The notes beneath the pieces are model-generated. The model saw only the letters and a list, made by a program, of their open reading frames with translations. It searched no databases and had not been told where the DNA came from. Below, piece by piece: positions 44,869-55,200 of a stretch of 64,000 nt of DNA. The stretch spans positions 744,001-808,000 of the forward strand of contig OZ246407.1 of the NCBI GenBank assembly GCA_965231025.1. The letters are read 5' to 3'. The translations under genes and the position numbers were made by a program. The stretch's first letter is position 1; every line of letters begins with the position of its first letter. The DNA is from PALSA-1335 sp965231025. GTDB lineage: Bacteria > Patescibacteriota > Gracilibacteria > UBA1369.

Positions 44869-46275
44869 ATGACACAAAGAAACACAAAAATTGTTTGCAC
44901 ACTCGGGCCTGCTTCCGAAAGTGAAACCATGATAGAAAAAATGATACGCGCGGGAATGAACGTCGCCCGGCTCAATTTTTCACATGGAGATTACGGCGAG
45001 TTCGCCAAACTGATCAGGAACATCCGGAAAATTTCAAAAAAACTCGGGGTTCCGGTGGCAATCATGCAGGACCTGCAGGGGCCGAAAATCCGGGTCGGTG
45101 AAATGCCGGAAAAGGGAGTGGAAATCAAGAAGGGCGAAATCATCGTACTGACCACCGCCAATCTTCCCGGAAAGACCGGACTGATTCCGGTCCAATACAA
45201 AGACCTGCCGAAAGACGTCCACAAAAGGGACCGGATTCTGATGGATGACGGACTACTTGAAGTGGAAGTGACCAAGGTCACTCCGACCGAAATCACCTGC
45301 AGGGTCATCAACGGAGGAACCGTCTTCAGACATAAAGGAATCAACGTCCCCACCGCTTCCATAAGCGCCAACCCGATTACCCTCAAAGACAAACAGGACC
45401 TCTTTTTCGCGCTCAAAAACGACGTGGATTACGTGGCCATGTCCTTTGTAAAATCGGCGAAAAACATCATAGAACTGCGCGAACTCATCCGGCAGAAACA
45501 CGGCAGAGCCAAAATTATAGCAAAAATAGAACGTCACGAAGCCGTGGAAAATCTTGAAAGCATTATCATCGAAACCGACGCCGTCATGGTGGCGCGGGGA
45601 GATCTGGGCGTGGAAGTGGCGGCCGAGAAAGTTCCTCTCATCCAAAAACAGATGATCCACCTGGCGAACATTCACGGCAAACCGGTGATCACCGCCACGC
45701 AGATTCTTCAGTCCATGGTCACGAACCCCAGGCCCACCCGGGCGGAAATGAGCGACGCGGCCAACGCGGTCTTTGACCATTCGGACGCACTCATGCTTTC
45801 GAACGAATCCGCCGTGGGGAAATATCCCATCGAAGCGGCACAAACACTGGTAAGGGTTGCAACCTCAGTCGAAGGGTTCCTGAAAAAGCACAAAGATTTC
45901 CAGCCAAACAGGCTGTTTCTGGAAAACACTCCCGTTTCATACGCCACGTGCATGAACGGGACAAAACTCGCCATCGATATCGGCGCCAAACTGATCGTGA
46001 CGATTACCCAGTCCGGGTTCACAGCCCAGCACGTCGCCAAACACAGGCCTTATATCCCCATCGTCGCGATAACCCCCGATGAAAAAGTACGTCAGCAGCT
46101 TGCGCTGGTATGGGGCATCAACCAGATTATTGTTCATGAGGTAAATCTCAAACACTATGCCGACGTAACAAAAAAACTCCTGCTCAAACAGAAACTCGTA
46201 AAAAAAGGCGATAAAATCGTCATCATCAGTAACGCGAGCACCGAGGAAAAAGTGATTTCCACTATCAAAATCTAA
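44869..46275 (+). CDS. pyk: Pyruvate kinase
   Basis: A 468-residue glycolytic enzyme making ATP and pyruvate from phosphoenolpyruvate. N-terminal TKIVCTLGPAS-type motif, ARLNFSHGDYGEF, the active-site AKIERHEAVENLE and ARGDLGVEVAAEKVP, and the signature NPRPTRAEMSDAANAVFDHSDA in part. The C-terminal allosteric domain is present. A TAAAAT at 44855-44860 ends 8 bases before the ATG, so a separate near-leaderless transcript is possible. With gpmI 4 kb downstream it supplies lower glycolysis. Confidence 0.97.
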   Translation: MTQRNTKIVCTLGPASESETMIEKMIRAGMNVARLNFSHGDYGEFAKLIRNIRKISKKLGVPVAIMQDLQGPKIRVGEMPEKGVEIKKGEIIVLTTANLPGKTGLIPVQYKDLPKDVHKRDRILMDDGLLEVEVTKVTPTEITCRVINGGTVFRHKGINVPTASISANPITLKDKQDLFFALKNDVDYVAMSFVKSAKNIIELRELIRQKHGRAKIIAKIERHEAVENLESIIIETDAVMVARGDLGVEVAAEKVPLIQKQMIHLANIHGKPVITATQILQSMVTNPRPTRAEMSDAANAVFDHSDALMLSNESAVGKYPIEAAQTLVRVATSVEGFLKKHKDFQPNRLFLENTPVSYATCMNGTKLAIDIGAKLIVTITQSGFTAQHVAKHRPYIPIVAITPDEKVRQQLALVWGINQIIVHEVNLKHYADVTKKLLLKQKLVKKGDKIVIISNASTEEKVISTIKI

Positions 46276-46317
46276 GCAAATTCGCTACAATAGGGATAAC
46301 TTTTTTGACGTGCCCGC

Positions 46318-46815
46318 ATGCGCATTTTAGGTCTTGATCCGGGAACGGCGACGATCGGATTTGGCATCATCGAAACCGGTAGACACAAACATCAGCTGCT
46401 CGATTATGGATGCATAAAAACCGCGGCCGGACTCCCCTTCCCCGTAAGACTCAAACAGATTTACACGGATCTTAAAACAATCATCAGCGAGTGGAAACCC
46501 CAGTCGGTGGCGATTGAGGAGATTTTTTTCAGCAAAAACGTCAAGACCGCAATTCAGGTGGCGCAGGCCAGAGGGGCCATTCTGCAGCAGCTCGCGCTCG
46601 GAACCTACCACATCACCGAATATAAACCGCAGCAGGTCAAAGAGGCCGTGTGCGGCTACGGAAAGGCCGAAAAAAAGCAGGTTCAAAAAATGGTCCAACT
46701 GATTCTGGAAATGGACGAGATTCCCCACCCCGACGACGCCGCCGATGCCCTGGCACTGGCAATCTGCCATGCAAACAGTCTTCAAATGCAAAACCTCGTC
46801 GCACAATCCTACTAA
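46318..46815 (+). CDS. ruvC: Crossover junction endodeoxyribonuclease RuvC
   Basis: A 165-residue RNase H-fold resolvase that cuts Holliday junctions. All four catalytic acids are present: Asp7 (LGLDPG), Glu67 (VAIEEIFF), Asp140 and Asp143 (HPDDAADALA). Normal length. A TACAAT at 46286-46291 could be its -10. It is followed 6 bases later by the TPR gene, so it probably leads the operon running through pilD and gpmI. Confidence 0.96.
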   Translation: MRILGLDPGTATIGFGIIETGRHKHQLLDYGCIKTAAGLPFPVRLKQIYTDLKTIISEWKPQSVAIEEIFFSKNVKTAIQVAQARGAILQQLALGTYHITEYKPQQVKEAVCGYGKAEKKQVQKMVQLILEMDEIPHPDDAADALALAICHANSLQMQNLVAQSY

Positions 46816-46821
46816 AAAGAT

Positions 46822-48306
46822 ATGAAAAAAATCCTGAACTTCCTCATTGCCATCGTTGCCGTCGCGTTCATCGCCGCGGGGCTTTATGTTTTCGGACTTC
46901 CCCCGTTCCAGGCCGGCGGCCCATTCTACCCCGCGGCCCGGGTATCAACGACGCAGCAGCAACCGGCACAGCTTCCCGATTTTCTCGCAGAGGATAAAGT
47001 CACGAGAAGCAAAACCTACGCCGAACATATGACCCGGGGGCAACTGCTGGAGGAAAATAAATTCTACAGTCTCGCCATAGCGGAATACCAGCAGGCCAAC
47101 GCCCTTGATCCAAACAACACCGATCCCTTCATAAAAATCGGGCGCATCCATCTGCTCACCGGGGACTACCCCAAAGCCCGGGACAATTTCCAGAAGGCCC
47201 TCAACCTGCAACCGGACAACATTGACGGAAAAATGTACCTGGCCCGCACGCTTTTACAGGAACGCAAAATCGACGAGGCAAGAAACATTATCAATACCAT
47301 TGTCGCGGACAACAACCAGACCGTTCAATATTACAAGGGCATCCTGGCCGCCTACTTCGGCGACTACGAAAACGCCAAAAGACTTTTGAGCAAATCCATC
47401 GAGATCGGGAACTCACAGGACATCACCAAAAAAGCGCAAAATTATCTTGGAGCGTTCAGTGAATTTACCTTCAACCAGGGAGGGGCCCAATCGCACCTTA
47501 AAACACTTCTCGGCCGGAGCTACGCGCAAACCGGCGAATACCAGATGGCCATTCCCATGCTTTTTGAGGTCATCAAGGAGGAAAAAGATTACCGCGACGC
47601 CTGGATTATTCTCGGCTACAGCTACCTGAACACCGGAAAATACCAGGACGCGTCGGAAGCCCTTGAGCAGGCAAAGCGCCTCGACCCGCAAAAAGCCGAG
47701 ACGTTCTTCTATCTGGGGCTCGCCTATTACGGCCAGAATAACCTGCAGCAGGCCGCGGTAAGTTTGGAGCAGGCAAAAAAACTCGGTTTTCAGCCCGTCA
47801 TCCAGATAGACCAAAAACTCGCGGAGATATATCTTGAAATGAAACAGTACGACAAATCGGCGTTGAATTATGAAAACGTGGTGACGCTCAACGACGACAA
47901 CATCAACTACTACATCCGACCCATGTGGCTCTACATCGAAAAACTTCATCAACCATCCAAAGCGGTCGCTCTGGCGCAAAAAGCCTTCGTGAGCCACCCG
48001 AACCAACCCATGAGTTACAACCTGCTGGGATGGGCCCTGGTAGGCGACGACCGGCTGGACGAAGCGGAAAAAAATCTCCAGCAAGCCCTGAATCTCGACC
48101 CGAAACTCGATGCCGCATACCTGAATTTCGGATGGCTGTGGGAAAAACGCGGCCAATCCGACAAAGCGCTCACCTTCTATTCCACCGCCCATAAAATGGG
48201 GAACGGCAATGCCATCAGCAACGCCGCCGCGGAAAGATACAACACCCTGATAGCAAAAGTAAAAACCAACACCAATATCGGACAAGCCAGCGTTATTGGA
48301 AACTAA
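46822..48306 (+). CDS. Membrane-anchored TPR-repeat protein
   Basis: A 494-residue protein. Residues 1-25 are a signal anchor (KILNFLIAIVAVAFIAAGLYVFG). After a Gln/Pro linker come many tetratricopeptide repeats from about residue 75 to 485, for example AIAEYQQANALDPNNTDPF, ARDNFQKALNLQPDNIDGK, and AEKNLQQALNLDPKLDAAY. TPR arrays are protein-binding scaffolds, here most likely outside the membrane. It lies between ruvC and the prepilin peptidase gene, so a role in pilus or envelope assembly is possible but not shown. Confidence 0.88.
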   Translation: MKKILNFLIAIVAVAFIAAGLYVFGLPPFQAGGPFYPAARVSTTQQQPAQLPDFLAEDKVTRSKTYAEHMTRGQLLEENKFYSLAIAEYQQANALDPNNTDPFIKIGRIHLLTGDYPKARDNFQKALNLQPDNIDGKMYLARTLLQERKIDEARNIINTIVADNNQTVQYYKGILAAYFGDYENAKRLLSKSIEIGNSQDITKKAQNYLGAFSEFTFNQGGAQSHLKTLLGRSYAQTGEYQMAIPMLFEVIKEEKDYRDAWIILGYSYLNTGKYQDASEALEQAKRLDPQKAETFFYLGLAYYGQNNLQQAAVSLEQAKKLGFQPVIQIDQKLAEIYLEMKQYDKSALNYENVVTLNDDNINYYIRPMWLYIEKLHQPSKAVALAQKAFVSHPNQPMSYNLLGWALVGDDRLDEAEKNLQQALNLDPKLDAAYLNFGWLWEKRGQSDKALTFYSTAHKMGNGNAISNAAAERYNTLIAKVKTNTNIGQASVIGN

Positions 48307-48326
48307 TATCCACTAATCTCTCCCCC

Positions 48327-49139
48327 ATGACCGCGATCATGATGATTTTCCTGGCAGTACTCGGAGCCAGCGTCGGAAGCTTCCTCAGTGTCATAATCTA
48401 CAGACTCAAGCACAAACAAAAAGGGGCGATCATCGGGCGGTCAAGATGCCCGCATTGCAAAAAAAATCTCGGCACGCTGGACCTTATTCCCGTACTCAAC
48501 TACATCCTGCTCGGTGGACACTGCCGCTACTGTCATGAACCGATTTCCCTCTACTACTTCTTCCTTGAAATCACCACAGCCCTGATTTTCCTGCTGATGT
48601 ACCTGCGCTTTCCGTTCATCACGGAAACAGCCATGCTCGGGAACTATTCCATCGACTGGCTGACCGCACTGCCGTTCCTCTTCTGGACCCTGAACGGCAC
48701 TTTGCTCATCGGAATTTTCTTCTTCGACCTCCAGTACATGGAAATCCCGGATATCCTAATCTATCCCCTTATCGTGATAGCACTGGCTGGAACACTTATC
48801 ACAAAATCGGTGGATTTCCCGAGCCTGCTCATTGCCATCGGCGCCGCCATCGTCTTCTTTGGCGGACAACGGCTGATCTCCAAAGGAAAATGGCTCGGTG
48901 AAGGCGACATTTACGTCGCCCTGGCGATGGCGGTGATGTTCGGATGGAAACTGTTTATTGTGGCGGTAAGCCTGAGTTACATGATCGGAGCCGTACTTTG
49001 CATCATCCTTCTGACCACAAAAGCGCTGAAAGTAAAATCCAAAATCCCTTTCGCGCCTTTCCTCGTCTTCGGAACTTTTGCTACCATCCTCTACGGTAAC
49101 GAAATTTTGGCTTGGTACATGAATATTCTCAGTATCTGA
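48327..49139 (+). CDS. pilD: Prepilin peptidase (A24 family)
   Basis: A 270-residue polytopic membrane protease that removes leader peptides from type IV prepilins and usually N-methylates the new end. The N-terminal domain has GSFLSVIIYRL and a four-cysteine zinc site (CPHCKKN and CRYCHEP). The two catalytic aspartates are in FFFDLQYMEIPD and GEGDIYVALA. About eight membrane spans. The leader ATCCACTAATCTCTCCCCC before the ATG has no Shine-Dalgarno and resembles that of secDF. gpmI starts one base after its stop. Confidence 0.94.
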   Translation: MTAIMMIFLAVLGASVGSFLSVIIYRLKHKQKGAIIGRSRCPHCKKNLGTLDLIPVLNYILLGGHCRYCHEPISLYYFFLEITTALIFLLMYLRFPFITETAMLGNYSIDWLTALPFLFWTLNGTLLIGIFFFDLQYMEIPDILIYPLIVIALAGTLITKSVDFPSLLIAIGAAIVFFGGQRLISKGKWLGEGDIYVALAMAVMFGWKLFIVAVSLSYMIGAVLCIILLTTKALKVKSKIPFAPFLVFGTFATILYGNEILAWYMNILSI

Positions 49140-49140
49140 C

Positions 49141-50685
49141 ATGAACGAAAAAAAAGTCTATCTGATGATCCTTGATGGGTTTGGGGAAGGAAAAGAGTAT
49201 CCCGGAAACGCCGTTACTCACGCCAAAATGCCGAATCTCAAACGGCTGAGGGAGAAATATCCCGTAACCCTGCTCAAAGCCGACGGAGAAAGTGTGGGAC
49301 TTCCGGCTGGAACCCAGGGCGGATCGGAAGTAGGGCACTTCACCATGGGAGCGGGCAGAGTCATTTTCCAGACCCTCGAAGAGATCAACCGGTCGATACG
49401 CAACGGTGAATTTTTTACAAAGCCCGCCTTTCTGGAAGCGTGCGAACGCGTTGTAAAGTCCGAAAAAGCCGCCCTCCATCTTCTGGGAATGATCTCCGAC
49501 CAGGGCGTTCACTCGCACCTTGACCATCTTTTCGCCCTCATGAAGCTGGCCAAAGACCGGGGAGTCGTCAAAACCTACATCCACGCCATTACCGACGGAC
49601 GTGACGTTCCGGAAAAATCCGCGGACAAATACATCAAAACGATCCAGGACAAAATCATGGAACTCGGAATGGGCCCGGGCTCAACCACCGAGGCAAAAAT
49701 CGCCACGATGATCGGCCGTTACTACGCCATGGACCGGGATACGAACTGGGACAGGACACAAATCGCCTATGACCTGTATACCCAAACAAAGGGAACGGCT
49801 GAAACCGATCCCCTCCAGGCGCTTCAAAACGCCTACAAGCGCGGAGCAAAAACCGATTACTATATTGACGCAGTGGTGTTTGATGAGCACGGAAAGATCA
49901 TGGACAAAGACTCCGTGATTTTCTGGAATTTCCGCACCGACCGGACCCGCCAGATCACCCAGGCCTTCACCGGCGAAACGGAAATCGGGTTCAAACCGGA
50001 TAAAGCCGTCCGGCCGTTCTTCGTCTGTTTCGGCGATTACTCAAAAGTCGCCCCCGTCGTCTTCCCGACCGTTAAAGTCAAAAACAACCTCGGCGAAGTC
50101 GTCGAGCGGCAAAACCTGAAACAGTTGCGCATAGCCGAAACCGAAAAATACGCGCACGTCACCTATTTTTTCAACAGCCAGGTCGAAGCTCCGTTCAAAA
50201 ACGAAGACCGGATCCTCATAGATTCGCCAAAAACGCCGTCTTACGCGCAACAACCCGAGATGAGCGCCCGGGCGGTCACGGACGCGGTCCTCAAAGAGAT
50301 CGATAAAAAGACCTACAGCCTGATCGTCCAAAACTTCGCCAATACGGATCTGGTCGGACACTCCGGCGATTACAAAGCCACCGTTACGGCATGTGAAGTC
50401 ATCGATGAATGCATCGGCCGCATCTCGGAAAAAACGCTCTCATCCGGCTATGACCTCATCATCACCGCAGACCATGGAAACGCCGAATATATGATCTACG
50501 AAGAGAACGGCGAACCCTGCCCTTCGCACACCAGAAATCCTGTCATTTTCCTTGTGGTATCCTCAGGATACGAAAAAACGAAATTGCGCCAGGGTGGAAC
50601 CCTGGAAGATATCGCGCCAACCATTCTCAAAATGCTGGAGATTCAGCAACCCGACGTAATGACTGGGAAATCCCTTATTCAATGA
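49141..50685 (+). CDS. gpmI: 2,3-bisphosphoglycerate-independent phosphoglycerate mutase
   Basis: A 514-residue alkaline-phosphatase-superfamily enzyme that interconverts 3- and 2-phosphoglycerate using two Mn ions. N-terminal ILDGFGEG; the phosphorylated Ser62 is in GGSEVGH (commonly GNSEVGH). Further motifs are SDQGVHSHLDHLFAL, AITDGRDVPEKSA and, at the C-terminus, NFANTDLVGHSGDY and ITADHGNAEYM. Full length. One base after the pilD stop, so translation is likely coupled. Confidence 0.96.
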   Translation: MNEKKVYLMILDGFGEGKEYPGNAVTHAKMPNLKRLREKYPVTLLKADGESVGLPAGTQGGSEVGHFTMGAGRVIFQTLEEINRSIRNGEFFTKPAFLEACERVVKSEKAALHLLGMISDQGVHSHLDHLFALMKLAKDRGVVKTYIHAITDGRDVPEKSADKYIKTIQDKIMELGMGPGSTTEAKIATMIGRYYAMDRDTNWDRTQIAYDLYTQTKGTAETDPLQALQNAYKRGAKTDYYIDAVVFDEHGKIMDKDSVIFWNFRTDRTRQITQAFTGETEIGFKPDKAVRPFFVCFGDYSKVAPVVFPTVKVKNNLGEVVERQNLKQLRIAETEKYAHVTYFFNSQVEAPFKNEDRILIDSPKTPSYAQQPEMSARAVTDAVLKEIDKKTYSLIVQNFANTDLVGHSGDYKATVTACEVIDECIGRISEKTLSSGYDLIITADHGNAEYMIYEENGEPCPSHTRNPVIFLVVSSGYEKTKLRQGGTLEDIAPTILKMLEIQQPDVMTGKSLIQ

Positions 50686-50695
50686 CCAAAATTGC

Positions 50696-51775
50696 ATGAA
50701 AGCAGTGATCATGGCGGGTGGAACCGGTACCAGACTCTGGCCCCTGAGCCGCACGAATAAACCAAAGCAGTTCCAAAAACTCGTGAGCAACAACACCATG
50801 CTCCAGGACACACTGGCGCGCCTGGACTTCTTAAAGCCGCAGGATATTTTCGTTTCCACGAACTCCGAATACGAAAATGTCGTCCGCGAACAAACCAGAG
50901 GGATTGTCCCTCCGCAAAACATTATCCTGGAACCGGCGCTGCGTGACACGGCCCCCTCCATCGGTCTTGCCGCCACCTATCTGGCAAAAAAACACCCGAA
51001 GGAAGTCATGGCCATCATCTATGCGGACCACCTCATTCAAAAAAAAGACGAATTCGTCAAAAAACTGAAACTAGCGGAAAAACTGGCGAGGGACGAAAAC
51101 ACGCTCAATATCATTGAAGTAAAAGCCAAGTTTCCGAACGTAAACCTGGGATACGTAAAGATCGGGAAAATGCTCAGGGAAATCAACGGAATCGAAGTTT
51201 TTGCATTCGAGAAATTTACGGAAAAACCGGACCTCAAAACCGCCATCGGCTTCCTGAACTCATACAAATATCTCTGGAATACGGGACTCTATGTCTGGCG
51301 GGTTGAAACCATTCTCAACAAATTCAAAAAACATCTTCCTCATACCTACTCAAGGTTGCAGAGAATCCAGAAAAGCCTGGGGACAAAAAACGAAAAAAAC
51401 TCGATCCAGACACACTACCCCATGTGCGACAAAATCTCGATCGACTACGGTATCATGGAAAAAATCGACCCAAGGGAAGTAAGGATTATTCCCGCAGAAC
51501 TCGGATGGAGCGACGTGGGCACATGGGATTCCATCTTCAGCGAACTGACCCGCAACAAAGAGAACAACCTCATCAAGGGGAAACACGTCGGAATTGACAC
51601 CCAGGGATCACTTATCTATGGTACCAAAGGTAAGCTCATCGCGACCATCGGGATCAAGGATCTTGTGATCGTGGAAACGGACGACGCGGTACTCATCTGC
51701 GACAAAAAACGCAGCCACGACGTCAAAAAAATCGTCGAAAAATTGCAGAAATCAAACTTCAAGAAATTACTGTAA
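50696..51775 (+). CDS. manC: Mannose-1-phosphate guanylyltransferase
   Basis: A 359-residue nucleotidyltransferase making GDP-mannose from mannose-1-phosphate and GTP. The signature is MAGGTGTRLWPLSRTNKPKQF, followed by FVSTNSEYEN, a YADHLI metal site, KFTEKPD, WNTGLYVWR and the family end VVETDDAVLICDKKRSHDVKKIV in part. It lacks the C-terminal cupin domain found in bifunctional ManC/AlgA proteins; the next gene, 6 bases away, encodes such a cupin. GDP-mannose would serve surface glycans. Confidence 0.94.
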   Translation: MKAVIMAGGTGTRLWPLSRTNKPKQFQKLVSNNTMLQDTLARLDFLKPQDIFVSTNSEYENVVREQTRGIVPPQNIILEPALRDTAPSIGLAATYLAKKHPKEVMAIIYADHLIQKKDEFVKKLKLAEKLARDENTLNIIEVKAKFPNVNLGYVKIGKMLREINGIEVFAFEKFTEKPDLKTAIGFLNSYKYLWNTGLYVWRVETILNKFKKHLPHTYSRLQRIQKSLGTKNEKNSIQTHYPMCDKISIDYGIMEKIDPREVRIIPAELGWSDVGTWDSIFSELTRNKENNLIKGKHVGIDTQGSLIYGTKGKLIATIGIKDLVIVETDDAVLICDKKRSHDVKKIVEKLQKSNFKKLL

Positions 51776-51781
51776 TATAGT

Positions 51782-52195
51782 ATGTCACAACAAATTCCCG
51801 TACAAATCAAAGAAAAACCCTGGGGACGCGAAGTCTGGTTCGCTCACACGGATCACTACGCGGGTAAAATCCTCGAAGTGCGCAAAGGAGCGCGCCTTTC
51901 GCTGCAGTATCACGAAAAAAAGACTGAAACCCAGTACCTCTACGAAGGAAAAGTTAAATTGACGTATGGCACGGACGAAAAAAACCTGAAAGAGATGATA
52001 TTAAGTCCTGGTGACAAGTTTGACATATATCCATATACTATCCACCGCATTGAAGGACTGGAGGATTCAAAAATCTTCGAAGTTTCTTCACCAGAGCTTG
52101 ATGACGTCGTAAAACTCGCCGACGATTACGGCAGATCCGGAAAAGGCAACAACGAGGATCTCGACCGGCAGCTCTCCCACAACCTCCGCAAATAA
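51782..52195 (+). CDS. Cupin protein of the mannose-6-phosphate isomerase type II kind
   Basis: A 137-residue single cupin. It matches the C-terminal domain of bifunctional mannose-1-phosphate guanylyltransferase/isomerase: KPWGREVWFAHTDHYAGKIL, then the metal motif LSLQYHEKKTETQYLYEGK, and the second motif PGDKFDIYPYTIHRIEG. It would turn fructose-6-phosphate into mannose-6-phosphate or assist ManC. The gene pair replaces one fused enzyme. A phosphomannomutase is not in the window. Substrate assignment is inferred from context. Confidence 0.85.
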   Translation: MSQQIPVQIKEKPWGREVWFAHTDHYAGKILEVRKGARLSLQYHEKKTETQYLYEGKVKLTYGTDEKNLKEMILSPGDKFDIYPYTIHRIEGLEDSKIFEVSSPELDDVVKLADDYGRSGKGNNEDLDRQLSHNLRK

Positions 52196-52225
52196 TTTTT
52201 TAAAACTATTATCCACTAACACTCT

Positions 52226-55200
52226 ATGAAGAAACGTCACTTCCTTAAGGTGGGTGCCATCCTCCTCACCGCATTCATCCTGGGCTTTGTTAATTTGCCC
52301 GGAGATCAACAAAAATCAATCCTGTCATTGACCCCTCAGGGACTCCTCGACCAGAAATACCACCTTGGCCTGGATCTTCAGGGAGGTTCCCAGCTCGATT
52401 ACAAAATCGATCTGCGGAAAGTACCGCCAGCCGATCAAAAAGCCATCATTGACGGCGTGGTCAACGTCATCAACAACCGCGTAAACGGATTGGGCGTTTC
52501 CGAACCGAACATTTATCTTTCAAACGTCGGTGAAGAACAACACTTGATCGTTGAACTCGCCGGTATCAAAGACCTGGAAGAAGCCAAAAAAGTTGTCGGC
52601 AAGACCATTCAGCTTGAGTTCAAGGAACAGCGGACCACCCCGGATCCAAACGCCGCCGACAAGATGAAAACCCAGGCACAGGACTTTCTTGACCGGGTGA
52701 AAAAAGGTGCGGACCTCGGTGTCGCCGGGAAGGAAGAACAACTCGCCAATCCTGAAAAAGTGATCTTCAACGACGTCGACTATCAATTCAAGGACGGCGT
52801 TTCCCCGACCCTCGCAGAAATGCTCTTTAATACACTGAAGGTCGGTGAAATTTCCCCTGAACTCATCCCGGCCCAGGGGGAATACAGCCTGGATCCGAGT
52901 GGGAACCTCATACAGACCAACGGCTTCTACGTCGTCAAACTTATCGACAAACGGGATCAGGAAAAGGTAAACGAGCAAAAACGCGAAGTAAAAGTGAGCC
53001 ACATTCTCATCTCGTACAAAGGGGCCACCCGTGCCGATGCCAAAGTTACCCGTACCCAGGATGAGGCCAAAACCCGCGCCGAAGAGGTGTTCAAAAAACT
53101 TCAGTCCGGAGGGAAATTTGAAGACCTGGCCAAAGAGTATTCCGACGACGCCTCCAACAGCACCACGGGCGGCACACTCGCCGACCCGGTGACTGACGGG
53201 AAAAAACTGTACGCCCCGGAATTTGAAAGCGCCTCCCTTGCACTCGCAAAAGCCGGAGACTTCTCCCCTGTGACCAAAACGGAATTCGGATTCCACCTCA
53301 TCAAAGCGGACAGCGTCAAAGAGGCTTCAAGCGAGAAAAAAATGGAACCCCAGGTAAAATTCCAGAGAGTGTTCTTCAGTTCCGCTCCGGACTCATGGCA
53401 GGACACCGGACTCACAGGACAACAGTTCGTCCATGCGGACGTTCAGTTCGACCAGCTCTACCAGCCGTACGTTTCCATCCAGTTCAATGATGAAGGAGCA
53501 AAACTTTTTGAAGAGATCACCCAACGGAACGTCAATAAACCTGTCGCGATCTTCGTCGGAGGACAGCTTATCTCCGCTCCGAACGTCCGTGAAAAAATCA
53601 GCGGCGGCAAAGCTCAGATCAGCGGCCGCTACACAGTCGACGAAGCGGGTGACCTCGCGCGCGACCTGAACACCGGAGCCATTCCGGCGCCGGTCGTACT
53701 CGCAGGCCAATACTCCATCGGAGCGACGCTCGGTCAGGACGCCCTCTCCAAGAGCCTTGGAGCCGGTCTCATCGGATTCCTGCTCGTAGCCATCTTCATG
53801 ATTATTTTCTACCGCCTCCCCGGACTGCTCGCGACCGTCGCGCTGGGCGTCTACTCAATGATCATGTTGTTTTTGATCAAGGTCGCCCTTCCTCTGTGGA
53901 TCGCTATTTCCCTCGCCCTCATCATCTTCGTGGTTCTCGTGATGAAAGTGATGAACTCACGTGATTCGGGACCGGAAAAAGCTCTCGGGCTGCTCCTCTC
54001 CTGCTTCATTCTTTTCTTCGTGACTTTCCTCCTGTCCACACCGATTGTCATGACTCTGGCAGGTATTGCCGGAGTTGTCCTTTCCATCGGTATGGCCGTG
54101 GACGCGAACATTCTCATCTTTGAAAGAGTAAAAGAAGAACTCCGTGACGGCAGAACATTGAGCTCCGCCATCGAAATCGGCTTCGACCGCGCCTGGAACA
54201 GTATCCGCGATTCGAACTTCTCCTCCCTTATCACCTGCGGAATTTTGTTCTACTTCGGCAGTTCGATCATCCAGGGATTTGCCTTCAACCTTGCCGCGGG
54301 TATCCTTGTTTCCATGTTCACCGCCATCACGGTCTCCAAGACCCTGCTGTCGGCGCTCGTGAACACCAAACTCGCCGAAAACCTCTGGCTCTTCGGCGCT
54401 CCAAAACATAAGGAAGGAAAAAAGATCCCAATTATTCAAAACAGGAAACTCACCTATTACATCTCCGGATCCCTTCTTCTCATCGCCATTATCGGTATTC
54501 CAATTTTCGGCATTAAACTGGGATTGGACTTCACCGGAGGAACATTGATGGAGTTCAAGTTCGCGAAACCGGACGTGACTATCCAGCAAATCGAAAAGGC
54601 ACTCACCGAAACCGCAGACAAATTAAACAAGGACGGCGCGCTCGCTCCGGCAGCACCGGCTCCATCCGCAACCGGATCCACACAGGCAGCCGCCCCGGCA
54701 ACCTCCAACGATGCACAACTTACCGGTGGTGAAGACAGCAAAATCGACCTCGGTACTCCTCACATCGTTCCAAGTGAAAATGGATTCATCATCAAAACAC
54801 GGCATATCGGAACCTCCGCCCATGACCGGATGATTCCGGAACTCAAAAAAGCCCTCGGAGACTTTGAAGAAACCCGCTTTACGACCGTCGGACCGACCGT
54901 GGGTGAAAGCCTGCGTTACCGGGCATTCTTCGCCGTCGGAGTGGCAAGCTTGATGATCGTGCTCTATATCGCCTTCGCATTCCGCAAAATACCCCGGCAT
55001 ATCGGCCAATGGAGATTCGGCGTATCGGCCGTCGTAGCCATGCTCCATGACCTTGGTATCATGCTTGGGATCTACGTCTACTTCGGCGTGTTCTTCGGAG
55101 TGGAAGTCGACGCGCTGTTCATCACGGCCATGCTTACCGTCCTCGGCTTCTCGGTCCACGACACCATCGTGGTATTCGATCGTATCCGTGAAAAACTGAA

